Positions 8,092 to 16,766 of a stretch of 64,000 bases of DNA are shown here, in pieces. Source of the stretch: Phycisphaerae bacterium (GTDB lineage: Bacteria > Planctomycetota > Phycisphaerae > Tepidisphaerales > Tepidisphaeraceae). Where the stretch lies: assembly GCA_026004655.1 (NCBI GenBank), contig BPJO01000006.1:62001-126000 (forward strand), given 5' to 3'. A model generated the notes under the pieces. The model searched no databases. It had not been told where the DNA came from and saw only the letters and a list, made by a program, of their open reading frames with translations. The position numbers and the translations under genes were made by a program. Each line of letters opens with the position of its first letter. Within the stretch, counting starts at the first letter, position 1.

Positions 8092-8708
8092 AGTAAAACT
8101 CCCGTAACAGTGGTCGCGTAACCGCGACACCAAACCGCGTCCGACACGGACGCACGTGTTTACAAACTGATCCGCTGCAGAACGCCTGCAACTGGTTTAT
8201 CGACCAGGACAATCTGTTGATTGCCCGCGCTGTCCCGAATCGATTCGACAACTCACCGATGGTTTATCAGGTGTTTGTCCTTGAAAATGATCGCCTCCTT
8301 TCTGTAGCGGAACCGTTGTCCGCGACCACATCGGCGATGAGTGGACTGCTTCACGCAATCCGTCTGATCCAGCGCATCGGCATTTCGGTGCCGGCACTTG
8401 ATCACTCATCGCTACTTTCCACGGGAATCCATTCAAGGAAGGGCAACAGGAGCTTTATCCTGAGGCACCCATTCGGTAACCACTCGATCCCGGTCCGCGT
8501 CTGCGGGGGTTATCGGCATCAGTGGCTTTGCGCATTATCGGTCGTACCAGTGGCAACCGACAAGGCGGATTGTAAACAACCCGCACGCCGCCTTACGACG
8601 GCTTAGCCCTTATCGTGGATCCCATCGTCCTGCCGACAGACCGTGCAGCAGGCATGTTACCGACGTACAATTCACCATCGCACCGGTCAAATCCGATCGA
8701 TACAAAAA
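8092..8708. other. 617-bp interval with hairpins and coding-like fragments, unresolved
   Basis: No gene can be called with confidence. Just before the pilin start lie two perfect small hairpins: 8113-8118/8123-8128 and 8137-8143/8147-8153. Arms 8473-8484 and 8549-8560 form an inverted repeat matching at 10 of 12 positions, and a GNRA-type hairpin (loop GTAA on the minus strand) lies at 8587-8602. Plus-strand codons 8097-8606 are open but lack a good start or ribosome binding site. Minus-strand frames also read like protein in pieces, including one in-frame TGA at 8253-8255. It could be a structured pilin leader, a decayed gene, or both. Confidence 0.4.
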
Positions 8709-8897
8709 ATGATTCGTATCCGATACATCCAAGACCCCGAGCTGAAGTCCAGAATCATCGCCAAACTGGCCGAGTGGCGAGGGCTTTTACCTTCCCAGAT
8801 TCCGGAATGGTATGAACTCGACGATGCTGATTACGTGGACCTGCTTCAGGCGCTCCGAGAAGATGACGAAGAATCGTTAAAATCCGACACCGATTGA
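8709..8897 (+). CDS. Small acidic hypothetical protein
   Basis: 62 aa from ATG 8709. The N-terminal half is basic and helical (RIRYIQDPELKSRIIAKLAE), the C-terminal half acidic (DDADYVDLLQALREDDEES). No family is recognised. The 3' end overlaps the convergent aminotransferase gene by 52 bp and no ribosome binding site is visible, so the gene could be spurious. Amino-acid composition and the lack of rare codons speak in its favour. Confidence 0.4.
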   Translation: MIRIRYIQDPELKSRIIAKLAEWRGLLPSQIPEWYELDDADYVDLLQALREDDEESLKSDTD

Positions 8898-9721
8898 TCC
8901 CGATAGTGCTCGAACGCTTGGCTAAGTCTTTGGGTCCACTTCCCACATCGGCCGGAACCGATCTGGTGTCCGTCCCATTCGGATATCCAAGCCACCTCAC
9001 GCGTGGTTGATGCGAGAAAGGCTTCGTCCGCGGCATATGCCTCCTGTACGGTGAACGTCTGTTCGAGAACATCCATGCCCTGCTCCTCAGCCAACTCCAG
9101 TAAAATCTGTCGTGTAACTCCGGGCAACACTTTTTCCCCTACGGGAGGTGTGATCAACGTCTGACCTCGAACGATCGCGACGTTGCTGGTGGCGCCTTCT
9201 TGAACATGATCGCCATCAACGAAAACGGCTTCGTCGACGCCCGCCCGAACCGCCTTTTGTTTCGCCAACACGTTGGGTAATAATGCAATCGACTTGATCC
9301 AGCAGCGATCCCACCGGTCATCCGTCACACTGATTACCCGCTGACTGGCTAGCCGGGTGAACAACATCGAGCGTGTATATACCATCACCGTCGGTGTCAC
9401 GTCCTTCGGAAACGCATGACCCCGTGGCGCAACCCCGCGCGTCACCTGCACATAAACGATCCCCTCCTGCAATCGACTTTGCATGACCAGGTCCCCAATG
9501 ACCTTTTCGATGAACTGATTCGAATACGGACAAGAAATCTCCACACCTTCACAGGATCGAACCAGTCTTTGTAGGTGAGGTTTCACTGCAAATCCACGAC
9601 CCTGATAGACCCGAATCACTTCGTAAACCCCATCTGCAAAAACGAATCCTCGATCTTCCACACTGATCCGGGCCTGCGAAAGAGGGCAAACCGATCCATT
9701 GATCCAACACAATTCTTCCAT
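8846..9721 (-). CDS. Class IV PLP aminotransferase (D-amino acid / branched-chain type)
   Basis: 291 aa from ATG 9721; ATG 9736 would add five residues, and neither has a clear ribosome binding site. The fold-type IV signature is complete: SVEDRGFVFADGVYEVIRVY near the N-terminus, the PLP lysine in WIKSIALLPNVLAKQ, and the cofactor-binding VQEGATSNVAIV. The pattern RGFVFADGVYEV and the GVAPRGHAFP loop fit D-alanine aminotransferase better than IlvE, so it may supply D-glutamate or D-alanine. It is divergent from ubiE and convergent with a small gene. The C-terminal Ser tail is unusual. Confidence 0.85.
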   Translation of the reverse strand: MEELCWINGSVCPLSQARISVEDRGFVFADGVYEVIRVYQGRGFAVKPHLQRLVRSCEGVEISCPYSNQFIEKVIGDLVMQSRLQEGIVYVQVTRGVAPRGHAFPKDVTPTVMVYTRSMLFTRLASQRVISVTDDRWDRCWIKSIALLPNVLAKQKAVRAGVDEAVFVDGDHVQEGATSNVAIVRGQTLITPPVGEKVLPGVTRQILLELAEEQGMDVLEQTFTVQEAYAADEAFLASTTREVAWISEWDGHQIGSGRCGKWTQRLSQAFEHYRDQSVSDFNDSSSSSRSA

Positions 9722-9802
9722 GATCCGATTCAGCATAACGACACAACTTTTGAAATGCGAAATTGGGAAAAACTCATTCGATAGACTAATCTGAAACGGG
9801 AA

Positions 9803-10579
9803 ATGAGTGATTACGACAGAGCTTGGGACGAGCAACTGCTTCAGAACCCGCATCTTGTTGCGGACAAACGGTCGCGGGTCCAGAGGATGTTTTCCGCGAT
9901 CGCGCCTAGTTACGATCTGAACAACCGATTGCACAGTTTCGGACGAGATCAGTACTGGAGAAAAAAAGCCGTACGGATCGCGGCGCCTCGACCCAACGAT
10001 ACGGTCGTCGATGTAGCCTGCGGAACCGGTGACCTGACACTGGCCTTTTCGCGAATGACGTCAGGACCGGTCATCGGGATCGACTTCACCTACGACATGC
10101 TGCCACTGGCTTTAAAAAAATCGTCCCGTACCAGCTCGTCGGTCGGATGGATCAACGCAGATGCCCAGTGTCTTCCACTGTCGGATGCGTGTTGTGATAT
10201 CGTATCCATCGCGTTCGGGATTCGAAACGTGCAGGACATCCGCTCGGCGATGAAAGAGTTCTACCGCGTGCTACGACCGAACGGGCGATTGATCATTCTT
10301 GAGTTTTCTGAACCACAGCAGCCTCTGGTGCGTTTCCTTAATCGGATCTATTCATACCATCTCATGCCGATCACCGCGTCGTTGATTGCACGGGACAGAT
10401 CCGGAGCCTATCAGTACCTACCTCGTAGCATTGAAACATTCATTTCTCGCCAGCAGATGACGCGATTAATGGCGGAAACCGGATTCGTATCTGTCGAACA
10501 GCACCCGATGACGTTCGGGGTCTGCGTATGTTATCGAGGAATCAAACCGATGGATTCATCCCAGCAACATATCGTCTGA
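9803..10579 (+). CDS. ubiE: Demethylmenaquinone methyltransferase
   Basis: 258 aa. The SAM-binding motif VVDVACGTGDLTLAFS and GIDFTYDMLPLA, the family motif SIAFGIRNVQD and LEFSEPQQPLV are those of UbiE/MenG. The enzyme performs the last C-methylation in menaquinone or ubiquinone synthesis at the cytoplasmic membrane. In planctomycetes the quinone is normally menaquinone, so MenG is the likely role. GGGAA lies just before the ATG. Its 3' end overlaps the convergent VanZ gene by 38 bp. Confidence 0.93.
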   Translation: MSDYDRAWDEQLLQNPHLVADKRSRVQRMFSAIAPSYDLNNRLHSFGRDQYWRKKAVRIAAPRPNDTVVDVACGTGDLTLAFSRMTSGPVIGIDFTYDMLPLALKKSSRTSSSVGWINADAQCLPLSDACCDIVSIAFGIRNVQDIRSAMKEFYRVLRPNGRLIILEFSEPQQPLVRFLNRIYSYHLMPITASLIARDRSGAYQYLPRSIETFISRQQMTRLMAETGFVSVEQHPMTFGVCVCYRGIKPMDSSQQHIV

Positions 10580-10937
10580 CCACAAAACAACCGGCTAAGG
10601 CAAGCCCTGACCCGACAACTATCCCCAGCACATCAAACAGATAATCCCGGACGTCGGCCGAACGACCAAACAGGGGTTGAGTGGACTCGTCAACCGCACC
10701 AAAAATCATACAGATGACCAGTACCTTGATCAGTCTATAATTCTGGTCCGGTCTGTAGGCAGACAAAACCAGATAGACCAACAATGCGAGTACCATATAG
10801 GCCATGAAATGCAGTGTTTTATCACTCTGCCCTTCAAACACTCCGGGGGGTTTGGGCATGTGTGTCAAGGTCAACAGGACCGTGGCATATACACATAAGG
10901 TCACGAAAATGATGACACGCCACGGGTTCAGACTCAT
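10542..10937 (-). CDS. VanZ family membrane protein
   Basis: 131 aa with four predicted membrane segments (about 8-25, 45-62, 70-88, 102-122). The motifs DKTLHFMAYMVLALLVYL and GAVDESTQPLFGRSADVRDYLFDVLG are the VanZ signature (D-K-xxH, DExxQ, R-xxDxxDxxxN/D). VanZ proteins are of unknown biochemical role; in Enterococcus VanZ gives low-level teicoplanin resistance. The start overlaps the parA stop as ATGA, so it is translationally coupled to parA. Confidence 0.85.
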   Translation of the reverse strand: MSLNPWRVIIFVTLCVYATVLLTLTHMPKPPGVFEGQSDKTLHFMAYMVLALLVYLVLSAYRPDQNYRLIKVLVICMIFGAVDESTQPLFGRSADVRDYLFDVLGIVVGSGLALAGCFVVRRYVAGMNPSV

Positions 10938-11867
10938 CCTGCAGTCCCTGTCCTCGGAGACGCAACAATCTGGTTCAGCGACGGATGAATGGTAACTTCA
11001 AGACGCGGAGGTGCGGGGGGTTCATCCGACGGATCATTGATCGAATCACTCATCGATGCCGTTGTTTGCTGGTGTCCTTCGAACACGCTGATCAGCTCGG
11101 CTGCGAGCTTACGGTAATCAGCAGCACCATTGCTGGACGGGTCGTAATCGAAAATCGGTTTTCCAAAGCTAGGACTCTCAGCTAGTTTGATATTGCGCCG
11201 GATTCGAGTCTCGAACACTCTAGCCCGGCTCCAGGGAAGATTCTTATCTCGGGATTGCTCGATGAACTCCTGTAATTCGAAAATCACCTCGTGCGACAAC
11301 TTGGCTTGTGAATCGAACATGGTCAGAATAATTCCCCCCCACGCCGAGTTTGGGATTCATGCGTTTGGCGACGAGTTGAACGGTTTCCAGGAGCTTGGCC
11401 ATACCCTGCAGCGCCAGAAAATGAGGCTGCATCGGGATCATCACGTCATCCGCAACTGCTAAGGCGTTAATCGTCAAAAGCCCCAGAGAAGGAGGACAAT
11501 CTAGCAGAATGTAGTCAAAATCATGACTCGCTGACTCAATGCGTTTTCGCAGAATCAGCTCTCTTCCGAGGGTAGAAACCAACTCGACTTCGGCAGCAGC
11601 CAGGTCGATATGCGAAGGGATCACCGCCAAACGTTCTCCGACGGAATGGATCGACTCCAGAAGAGGCGTTTCATTGACCAAAACATCGTACAAAGATGCC
11701 TGTTCGGAATTGGGATCCAAACCGTAATTGATCGTCAAATGGGCCTGGGGATCCATATCGATCATACAGACATTTTTGCCCGCCTGCGCCAATGCGGCTC
11801 CGAGATTGACCGTGGTCGTTGTCTTTCCGACACCACCCTTTTGATTCATAAAAGCCAGCACGCGCAT
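10934..11867 (-). CDS. parA: ParA/Soj-type chromosome partitioning ATPase, frameshifted
   Basis: About 310 aa when one G is removed from the seven-G run at 11334-11340. Before the run are the deviant Walker A KGGVGKTTTTVNLGAAL, DMDPQAHLT and DYILLDCPPSLGLLT. After it the other frame continues exactly where the family expects, ILTMFDSQAKLSHEV, then RVFETRIRRNIKLAESPSFG and DYRKLAAEL. A Pro-rich tail of about 45 residues follows. Start ATG 11867 has GGAGG. ParA segregates chromosome origins with ParB, but the gene that follows is VanZ and no parB is present. The split is either a sequencing error or needs slippage. Confidence 0.85.
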
Positions 11868-12179
11868 AAGACCTCCGTGTCAGTCCTTTTCAATTTTCCG
11901 GGTTTTGCTCCCGGATGCAAGACAAACCCGGGTTACAAAGCCTTGTTGAATGGTTCTTCCATATATCCTGACCTGTTGCGCGATTTTGATTCGAATCGAA
12001 TGCTCATGCTCGAAATTATCCTAAAAACGAGGAAAAAATATTGATTTTGTCGCTCTCAGGTGCTGCGCGGATAAAAAAGCGTCAACACCAGAATAAACGG
12101 TCCATACAATTTCACGGCATCGGCTGGATCGAACTCTACGACTACTTTAGGATATATCGATTATCTGAGGTTTCTGATC
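11868..12179. other. Divergent promoter region between parA and leuD
   Basis: A 312-bp intergenic stretch between two outward-facing genes. It contains a small inverted repeat at about 11898-11914 (CCGGG/CCCGG) and AT-rich blocks, but no hexamer pair good enough to call. The leuD start is preceded by GAGG. No open frame or RNA gene was recognised. Confidence 0.4.
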
Positions 12180-12740
12180 ATGCAAACAATTATCACCGGT
12201 AAGGCATACGTCTTGGGCGACAATATCGACACGGATCAAATTATTCCTGCCCAGTATTTGAGCTACAACCCTTCGGACCCGGAAGAGCGTAAGTACTTCG
12301 GAATGTACGCTAATTCCGGAGTTCCCGAAGCCGAAGCCGGTCTGCCCTACGGGAATATTCCTTTTGTTGAACCGGGACGGTTCAAAAGCGAATACCAGAT
12401 CGTCGTAGCAGGGAAGAACTTCGGGTGCGGTTCATCGCGTGAACATGCTCCTTTGGCGTTGGCAGAAGCGGGAATTCAGTGCGTCATCGCCGAGTTTTAT
12501 GCACGCATCTTTTATCGCAATTCGGTCAACGGTGGATACCTGCTTCCACTCGAATCCGTCATCCGAATGGTCGAAAAAACCAACACCGGCGACGAGCTCG
12601 AAGTTCATGTCCTCGATGGGTACGTGCTGAACAAAACCCGGAACATCAAGTTCGAGATCAAACCGCTTGGGGATGTGCTCCCGATCATCGAAGCCGGAGG
12701 TGTCTTTGAATATGCCGCTAAAAGCGGGATGTTGAAGTAA
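12180..12740 (+). CDS. leuD: 3-isopropylmalate dehydratase small subunit
   Basis: 186 aa. GDNIDTDQIIPAQYL at the N-terminus and NFGCGSSREHAPLALAEAG are diagnostic of the LeuD swivel domain. With LeuC it isomerises 2- to 3-isopropylmalate in leucine synthesis. Its loop between the first strands and the RFKSEYQIVVAG segment is as in the archaeal/LeuD2-like branch (short subunits of 160-200 aa). leuC is not in the window, so the subunits are not neighbours here. Homoaconitase small subunits look alike and cannot be fully excluded. Confidence 0.9.
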   Translation: MQTIITGKAYVLGDNIDTDQIIPAQYLSYNPSDPEERKYFGMYANSGVPEAEAGLPYGNIPFVEPGRFKSEYQIVVAGKNFGCGSSREHAPLALAEAGIQCVIAEFYARIFYRNSVNGGYLLPLESVIRMVEKTNTGDELEVHVLDGYVLNKTRNIKFEIKPLGDVLPIIEAGGVFEYAAKSGMLK

Positions 12741-12772
12741 CCCACCGACCGGACCGATGCCCGGAACAGAAT

Positions 12773-13606
12773 TCATTTTAAAATGGACTCTAGTTTCTGG
12801 ACAGCTTGACGGATGTCGGTCAATCGATTCGAGCCGCACTCTCGTTCGATGACCAAAGGACCGTCGTATTCAACATCGTGTAAAGCCCGGATAAAGTTCA
12901 AATGGTCAATATCTCCATGACCAAACGGGACTTCGGTTCCCCACTCGATACCCGGTGAATCGCTGGCAATAGCGTCTTTGATGTGGACGTGTCGAATGTG
13001 TCGGCCAAGGATTTTAACCGCTTCGACCGGATCACCTGACCCGTACAGGATCATATTGGCAGGATCAAAATTGACCCCAGCATTTCGGGCATTCAAATCA
13101 TTGAGAAACATCAGTAATTCGGTTGCGCGTTCTTGTCCGGTTTCGAACAGAAGTGAAATACCCAGTTCCCCATAGACCGAAGCGATCTCGCGTGTACGCT
13201 GGATCAATGTCGTATAGCTTGGATCATTCGCCGGGGGAATAAATCCTAAGTGAAGTGAAACGGACTGGATTCCAAATCGTTGGGCGATCCTGCCAGCGTC
13301 CAACGCTCTTTGTTTACGAACGGACCATTGCTCGGAGGGTACAAGCCCGCCGCTGACCTTGATGGAAGCAATCGTCGAGTAATTCTCCCCCTCGAAATGC
13401 ACCATCCCGGCAGTAATAGCAATCTCGGCGGAGTTCAAAACATCTATTTCCTTTTGGCACGTCTGTTCATCCCGTCCGATCAGTGGCACCAGATTCAACT
13501 GGACATGATCTAGCGCCAATTCATCCATCTTGGCGACCAAGTCAGTCATGGACGCCGGATTTAAAGACCAGCTACACACCCCGATATCGTGTCCGGACAG
13601 ATTCAT
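12773..13606 (-). CDS. Xylose-isomerase-like TIM-barrel sugar epimerase/isomerase
   Basis: 277 aa, a single AP-endonuclease-2/xylose-isomerase-like TIM barrel. Probable metal ligands are E in LLFETGQE, D in GVNFDPANMILYG, H in IRHVHIKDA and E in PLVIERECG. The start has AGGGAG. Planctomycetes carry many such proteins acting on sugars, inositols or keto-sugars, and the substrate cannot be predicted here. It lies convergent with leuD with 32 bp between stops and no clear terminator. Confidence 0.82.
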   Translation of the reverse strand: MNLSGHDIGVCSWSLNPASMTDLVAKMDELALDHVQLNLVPLIGRDEQTCQKEIDVLNSAEIAITAGMVHFEGENYSTIASIKVSGGLVPSEQWSVRKQRALDAGRIAQRFGIQSVSLHLGFIPPANDPSYTTLIQRTREIASVYGELGISLLFETGQERATELLMFLNDLNARNAGVNFDPANMILYGSGDPVEAVKILGRHIRHVHIKDAIASDSPGIEWGTEVPFGHGDIDHLNFIRALHDVEYDGPLVIERECGSNRLTDIRQAVQKLESILK

Positions 13607-13671
13607 TTTCTACTCCCTTGTTCATACCTTCTGTCGATAGGTCAAAATCATGATCGACAGAACGGATCCGG

Positions 13672-14424
13672 TTACTTTTCCTGCGCCTCATATCGCAGGT
13701 ATCGCATCTTCATCCAGCGAACACCCAGCAGATCAATAAAAGCTCGAAATGCGCGATTTCGGAACCCATACTTGGCCGTGCCGGCAAAGCGATGCGAATG
13801 CTTTACCGGAGTTTCGTGTACATGATACCCCCTCATCCTAACTAAGGCAGGGAAAAACCGATGTGCCCCGTTGAAAAGTTTCAGACCCTTGATCGCGTAT
13901 GCCCGGTAGACCTTCAGACTGCAAGCCGAATCGTTGATGTTGTCCTGGCTGATCCAGTTGCGGATCTTATTAGCTTGTCGTGATTGCCAACGTCTAAAAG
14001 GCGTATCTTGGCGGTCCTTTCTCCATCCGGTGATCATGTCATATTCCGGGTGTTCTTCCATCATTTTTACCAGACGCGGGACCTCTTCCGGGTCGTTCTG
14101 GAGATCAGCATCGATGGTGGCGATGAGCTGTCCACGGGCGGCTTCAAACCCAGCTTCGAATCCGGCACTTTGACCGGAATTGCGAGTCATCCGAATCACA
14201 CGAAGCCAAGAAAGACGCGTTTTGGCTTCTGACAGAAGCCGGGGCGTATCATCCGTACTCCCGTCGTCCACAATGATCACCTCAAACGGTTTACCAATCG
14301 GATTGAGAGATGCTTCAACCCTTTGAAGCAGGACCGGTATATTTTCCTGTTCATTATAACACGGAATCACCAGGGACAGATAAATGTCCTGTTGGGCTGT
14401 TGCTGGGGGTTGATCGACCATCAT
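13672..14424 (-). CDS. Family 2 glycosyltransferase (polyprenyl-phosphate sugar type)
   Basis: 250 aa from ATG 14424 (GTG 14436 is an alternative). GT2 A-fold: LSLVIPCYNEQENIPVLLQR, IIVDDGSTDDT, TRNSGQSAGFEAGFEAARG and the metal-binding TIDADLQNDPEEVP, as in dolichyl- or undecaprenyl-phosphate mannosyl/glucosyltransferases. No membrane helices follow the catalytic domain. It overlaps the PAP2 gene upstream. With the ArnT-like transferase two genes upstream, it could make the lipid-linked sugar donor that ArnT-like enzymes use. Confidence 0.85.
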   Translation of the reverse strand: MMVDQPPATAQQDIYLSLVIPCYNEQENIPVLLQRVEASLNPIGKPFEVIIVDDGSTDDTPRLLSEAKTRLSWLRVIRMTRNSGQSAGFEAGFEAARGQLIATIDADLQNDPEEVPRLVKMMEEHPEYDMITGWRKDRQDTPFRRWQSRQANKIRNWISQDNINDSACSLKVYRAYAIKGLKLFNGAHRFFPALVRMRGYHVHETPVKHSHRFAGTAKYGFRNRAFRAFIDLLGVRWMKMRYLRYEAQEK

Positions 14425-15151
14425 TTCGAGTTCCACTCTCTGACACGTTAGTTGTCACGTTCCCCGGACCATCTTGGCCCGCAGGAACAACTCGTGAGAG
14501 GATACGAAACATTAGCTTGACTGTCACGATGCCAAGGACCGCAGCCGCAAAAACGTCGGTCAGGTAATGATCCGCGGATAAGACCCGTTGCAACCCACAC
14601 AAACCCGCCAACGAGAAAAAAATCACCCGGAATCGGGGATACGCGATACTCATGGCTGTTGCCCAGGCAAAGGCGAGCGTGGCATGACCCGACGCGAAAG
14701 ACAAGTTCTTCTGATGAAATAAACCCCACCATCCGTCCTGAAAAAAGTTCCAGTCCCAGGCTTCACGTCCGGTATAAGGTCGATGACGACCTGCCACCCA
14801 TTTTAGTACACCGTTGATTGCCCCGGGAAAAAACGCAAGGAGCATAAATCCCCCTGCTCGCCAAGTTTGGGGATGGACGAATAGTAAAAAAGCGGCGCAC
14901 AATACCGTAGGCCACCACTCCCCAGGCTGACGCATCAACCGTCCTACATACCATCCTACCGGGCTGAATTGATAATCATCAATCCAGTACCGAACTCCGT
15001 GGTAATGAACCAAATGCGCCAGCGGTATGTCCAACGACATCACCCCTAACACTAGCAACATCCCCAACGGTAACAGAAGGACCCAACGTCGGTCGGATGA
15101 GCAGACTCGATCTGATTCCCAGCTCAAATTAACGTAAGAAATGTTGATCAT
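14354..15151 (-). CDS. PAP2 family phosphatase, membrane-bound
   Basis: 265 aa with about six membrane segments. All three PAP2 motifs are present: KWVAGRHRP (KxxxxxxRP), SFASGHAT (PSGH-like) and RVLSADHYLTDV (SRxxxxxHxxxD, with Q before R). Such enzymes dephosphorylate undecaprenyl pyrophosphate or phosphatidyl lipids at the periplasmic face. The ATG overlaps the stop of the ArnT-like gene. A Ser/Thr-rich tail of about 35 residues has no motif. A role in recycling the lipid carrier used by its neighbours is likely but inferred. Confidence 0.85.
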   Translation of the reverse strand: MINISYVNLSWESDRVCSSDRRWVLLLPLGMLLVLGVMSLDIPLAHLVHYHGVRYWIDDYQFSPVGWYVGRLMRQPGEWWPTVLCAAFLLFVHPQTWRAGGFMLLAFFPGAINGVLKWVAGRHRPYTGREAWDWNFFQDGWWGLFHQKNLSFASGHATLAFAWATAMSIAYPRFRVIFFSLAGLCGLQRVLSADHYLTDVFAAAVLGIVTVKLMFRILSRVVPAGQDGPGNVTTNVSESGTRNDGRSTPSNSPTGHLSVPGDSVL

Positions 15152-16740
15152 CGTTTGGTTAATCCGTCCGTCGGACGTCGGATCCCATGAAAATTATAAC
15201 ACAAGTACATTTTTTGTTCCCGAAGAGTGATTCTTCGACGGACCACTGGGACGTTGGGCAATTTGATCACGCGGTCAAATACCTGTTCGAGTTCGGGAGC
15301 TTCCTGACCGACATAAACCGCATCGCGTCCGAGCAGGGATGTTTGCTCCAACGACCGGTCAGGCCACATGTCATACTGGCTTAGACGGTCGCGACGTTTC
15401 GGATCCGACCAGTAACTACCGATGCAATAGGTTTTCGGCTGGCCTTGCACATAAAAGGCCATCAAACCCGCGAGCTGATATTTGTCACAAAGAATAAAAG
15501 GTTGATGAAGATCTGATTGGCGAATCACTAATGAAACTTCCTGACCGATGTCCTGCCAACCCATCAACCGGGTAGCCGGATCCCATTGTCGGGGTTTAAA
15601 AGGGATGTGGGGATACAACCACGATGAGTAATGCAAAATGGGCATTAAGACGATACCGATGACGACGGCTGAGATCAGCCAAGCACGCGATGCAGGCCAG
15701 GTCTGTTTTACAAACCATGTCGACAACGGTACGAGCGTGAAATAGGCCGCTGCCGGCCAGTTCGGTTCGATTTCTTTAAAAAGAGTCACCCCGGCAACCA
15801 AACCCCAAAAAGGCAGACTGAACGACAGCAAAAATCGATGACCGGATAATTCGCTGGAATGTGGTTCAAGCGCCTTGCTCCTTTTATAGACCAGGATGAT
15901 CCCTCCGATCATCAATCCCGCAACAACAGGGTTGAGAATCCCGATCTGTGAGCCTGCCATCAGCAGCAGATTTCCCAGAATTGCTATCGGATCAAACCCC
16001 GACTGATTCTCTGTCGTGGTGCGTGACACGTGTCCGAATGTCACCCAATCGTGCTGGGCGTTCCAGATCACCACAGGCAGAGTAAAAATCAGTGCTACGC
16101 TGATCGTCATCCAAGGCCAGATCGTTCTAAGCCACTTACGCTGATCACGAGCGACAATTAGAAAGATCAACAGGCTGATCAACCAGATCAAAGCAGCATA
16201 TTTCGCCAAAAAAGATAAACCGATTGCCACCCCAGCTGCCAACCAGGCCCACCGTTTTTCCCCGACCGCGGCACAATGGATCAAACACGTCGCCAGTGCC
16301 CAAAAAAAATAGTAAGGCGGGTCAATCGTCATCAGCAAACTACCCGCGACAAACATCGGGACAATATGACAAAGCAATACCGCCCCCAGACCCGTACGCT
16401 CGGAGCCGTATACCCGACAAGTCAACCAGTACGTACACAGGCAAGTCAACACCGCCAGTACCAGTGCCGGGAACCGCACACCCAGTTCGTTATCCCCCCA
16501 AAGCAAGCACCCCAGACGGATGACATACGCGACCAGAGGCCCCTTCGAGTAATACGACCAGTCGAGTTGTCGTGACCAGTCCCAGTAATGTGCCTCATCC
16601 CCCGATAAATCCAATGGACAATTATAATTCAGGTATATGAAGTGCAGCACAAATCCTAGACTCAAAACCCCGACCAGAATCAACCGGCATTTCAAAGGAG
16701 TCAACCACACGAATGATGATCCGGAAGGCGTTTGTGACAT
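15148..16740 (-). CDS. ArnT/GT39-83-like integral membrane glycosyltransferase
   Basis: 530 aa from ATG 16740. The first periplasmic loop has the catalytic acidic pair in LSGDEAHYWDWSRQLDWSYYSKGP, typical of GT-C enzymes of the ArnT/PMT superfamily. Ten to twelve membrane helices and a soluble C-terminal domain (from about 400, CDKYQLAGLMAFYVQGQPK) follow. These enzymes transfer a sugar from a polyprenyl phosphate to lipid A, protein or another lipid outside the cytoplasm. It is in an operon with PAP2 and GT2 genes. Confidence 0.82.
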   Translation of the reverse strand: MSQTPSGSSFVWLTPLKCRLILVGVLSLGFVLHFIYLNYNCPLDLSGDEAHYWDWSRQLDWSYYSKGPLVAYVIRLGCLLWGDNELGVRFPALVLAVLTCLCTYWLTCRVYGSERTGLGAVLLCHIVPMFVAGSLLMTIDPPYYFFWALATCLIHCAAVGEKRWAWLAAGVAIGLSFLAKYAALIWLISLLIFLIVARDQRKWLRTIWPWMTISVALIFTLPVVIWNAQHDWVTFGHVSRTTTENQSGFDPIAILGNLLLMAGSQIGILNPVVAGLMIGGIILVYKRSKALEPHSSELSGHRFLLSFSLPFWGLVAGVTLFKEIEPNWPAAAYFTLVPLSTWFVKQTWPASRAWLISAVVIGIVLMPILHYSSWLYPHIPFKPRQWDPATRLMGWQDIGQEVSLVIRQSDLHQPFILCDKYQLAGLMAFYVQGQPKTYCIGSYWSDPKRRDRLSQYDMWPDRSLEQTSLLGRDAVYVGQEAPELEQVFDRVIKLPNVPVVRRRITLREQKMYLCYNFHGIRRPTDGLTKR

Positions 16741-16766
16741 GGCAAAGCTGAAAAGTGGGAGCTGAA

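Noticed and set aside
8461..8560. Possible GEMM (cyclic di-GMP) riboswitch: minus strand contains CGCAAAGCCAC and GGTTACCGA.
   Set aside because: The first hairpin with GGCAAACC and a GNRA loop is not in the required place, and the G before the CGCAAAG motif is missing. The resemblance is limited to short strings.
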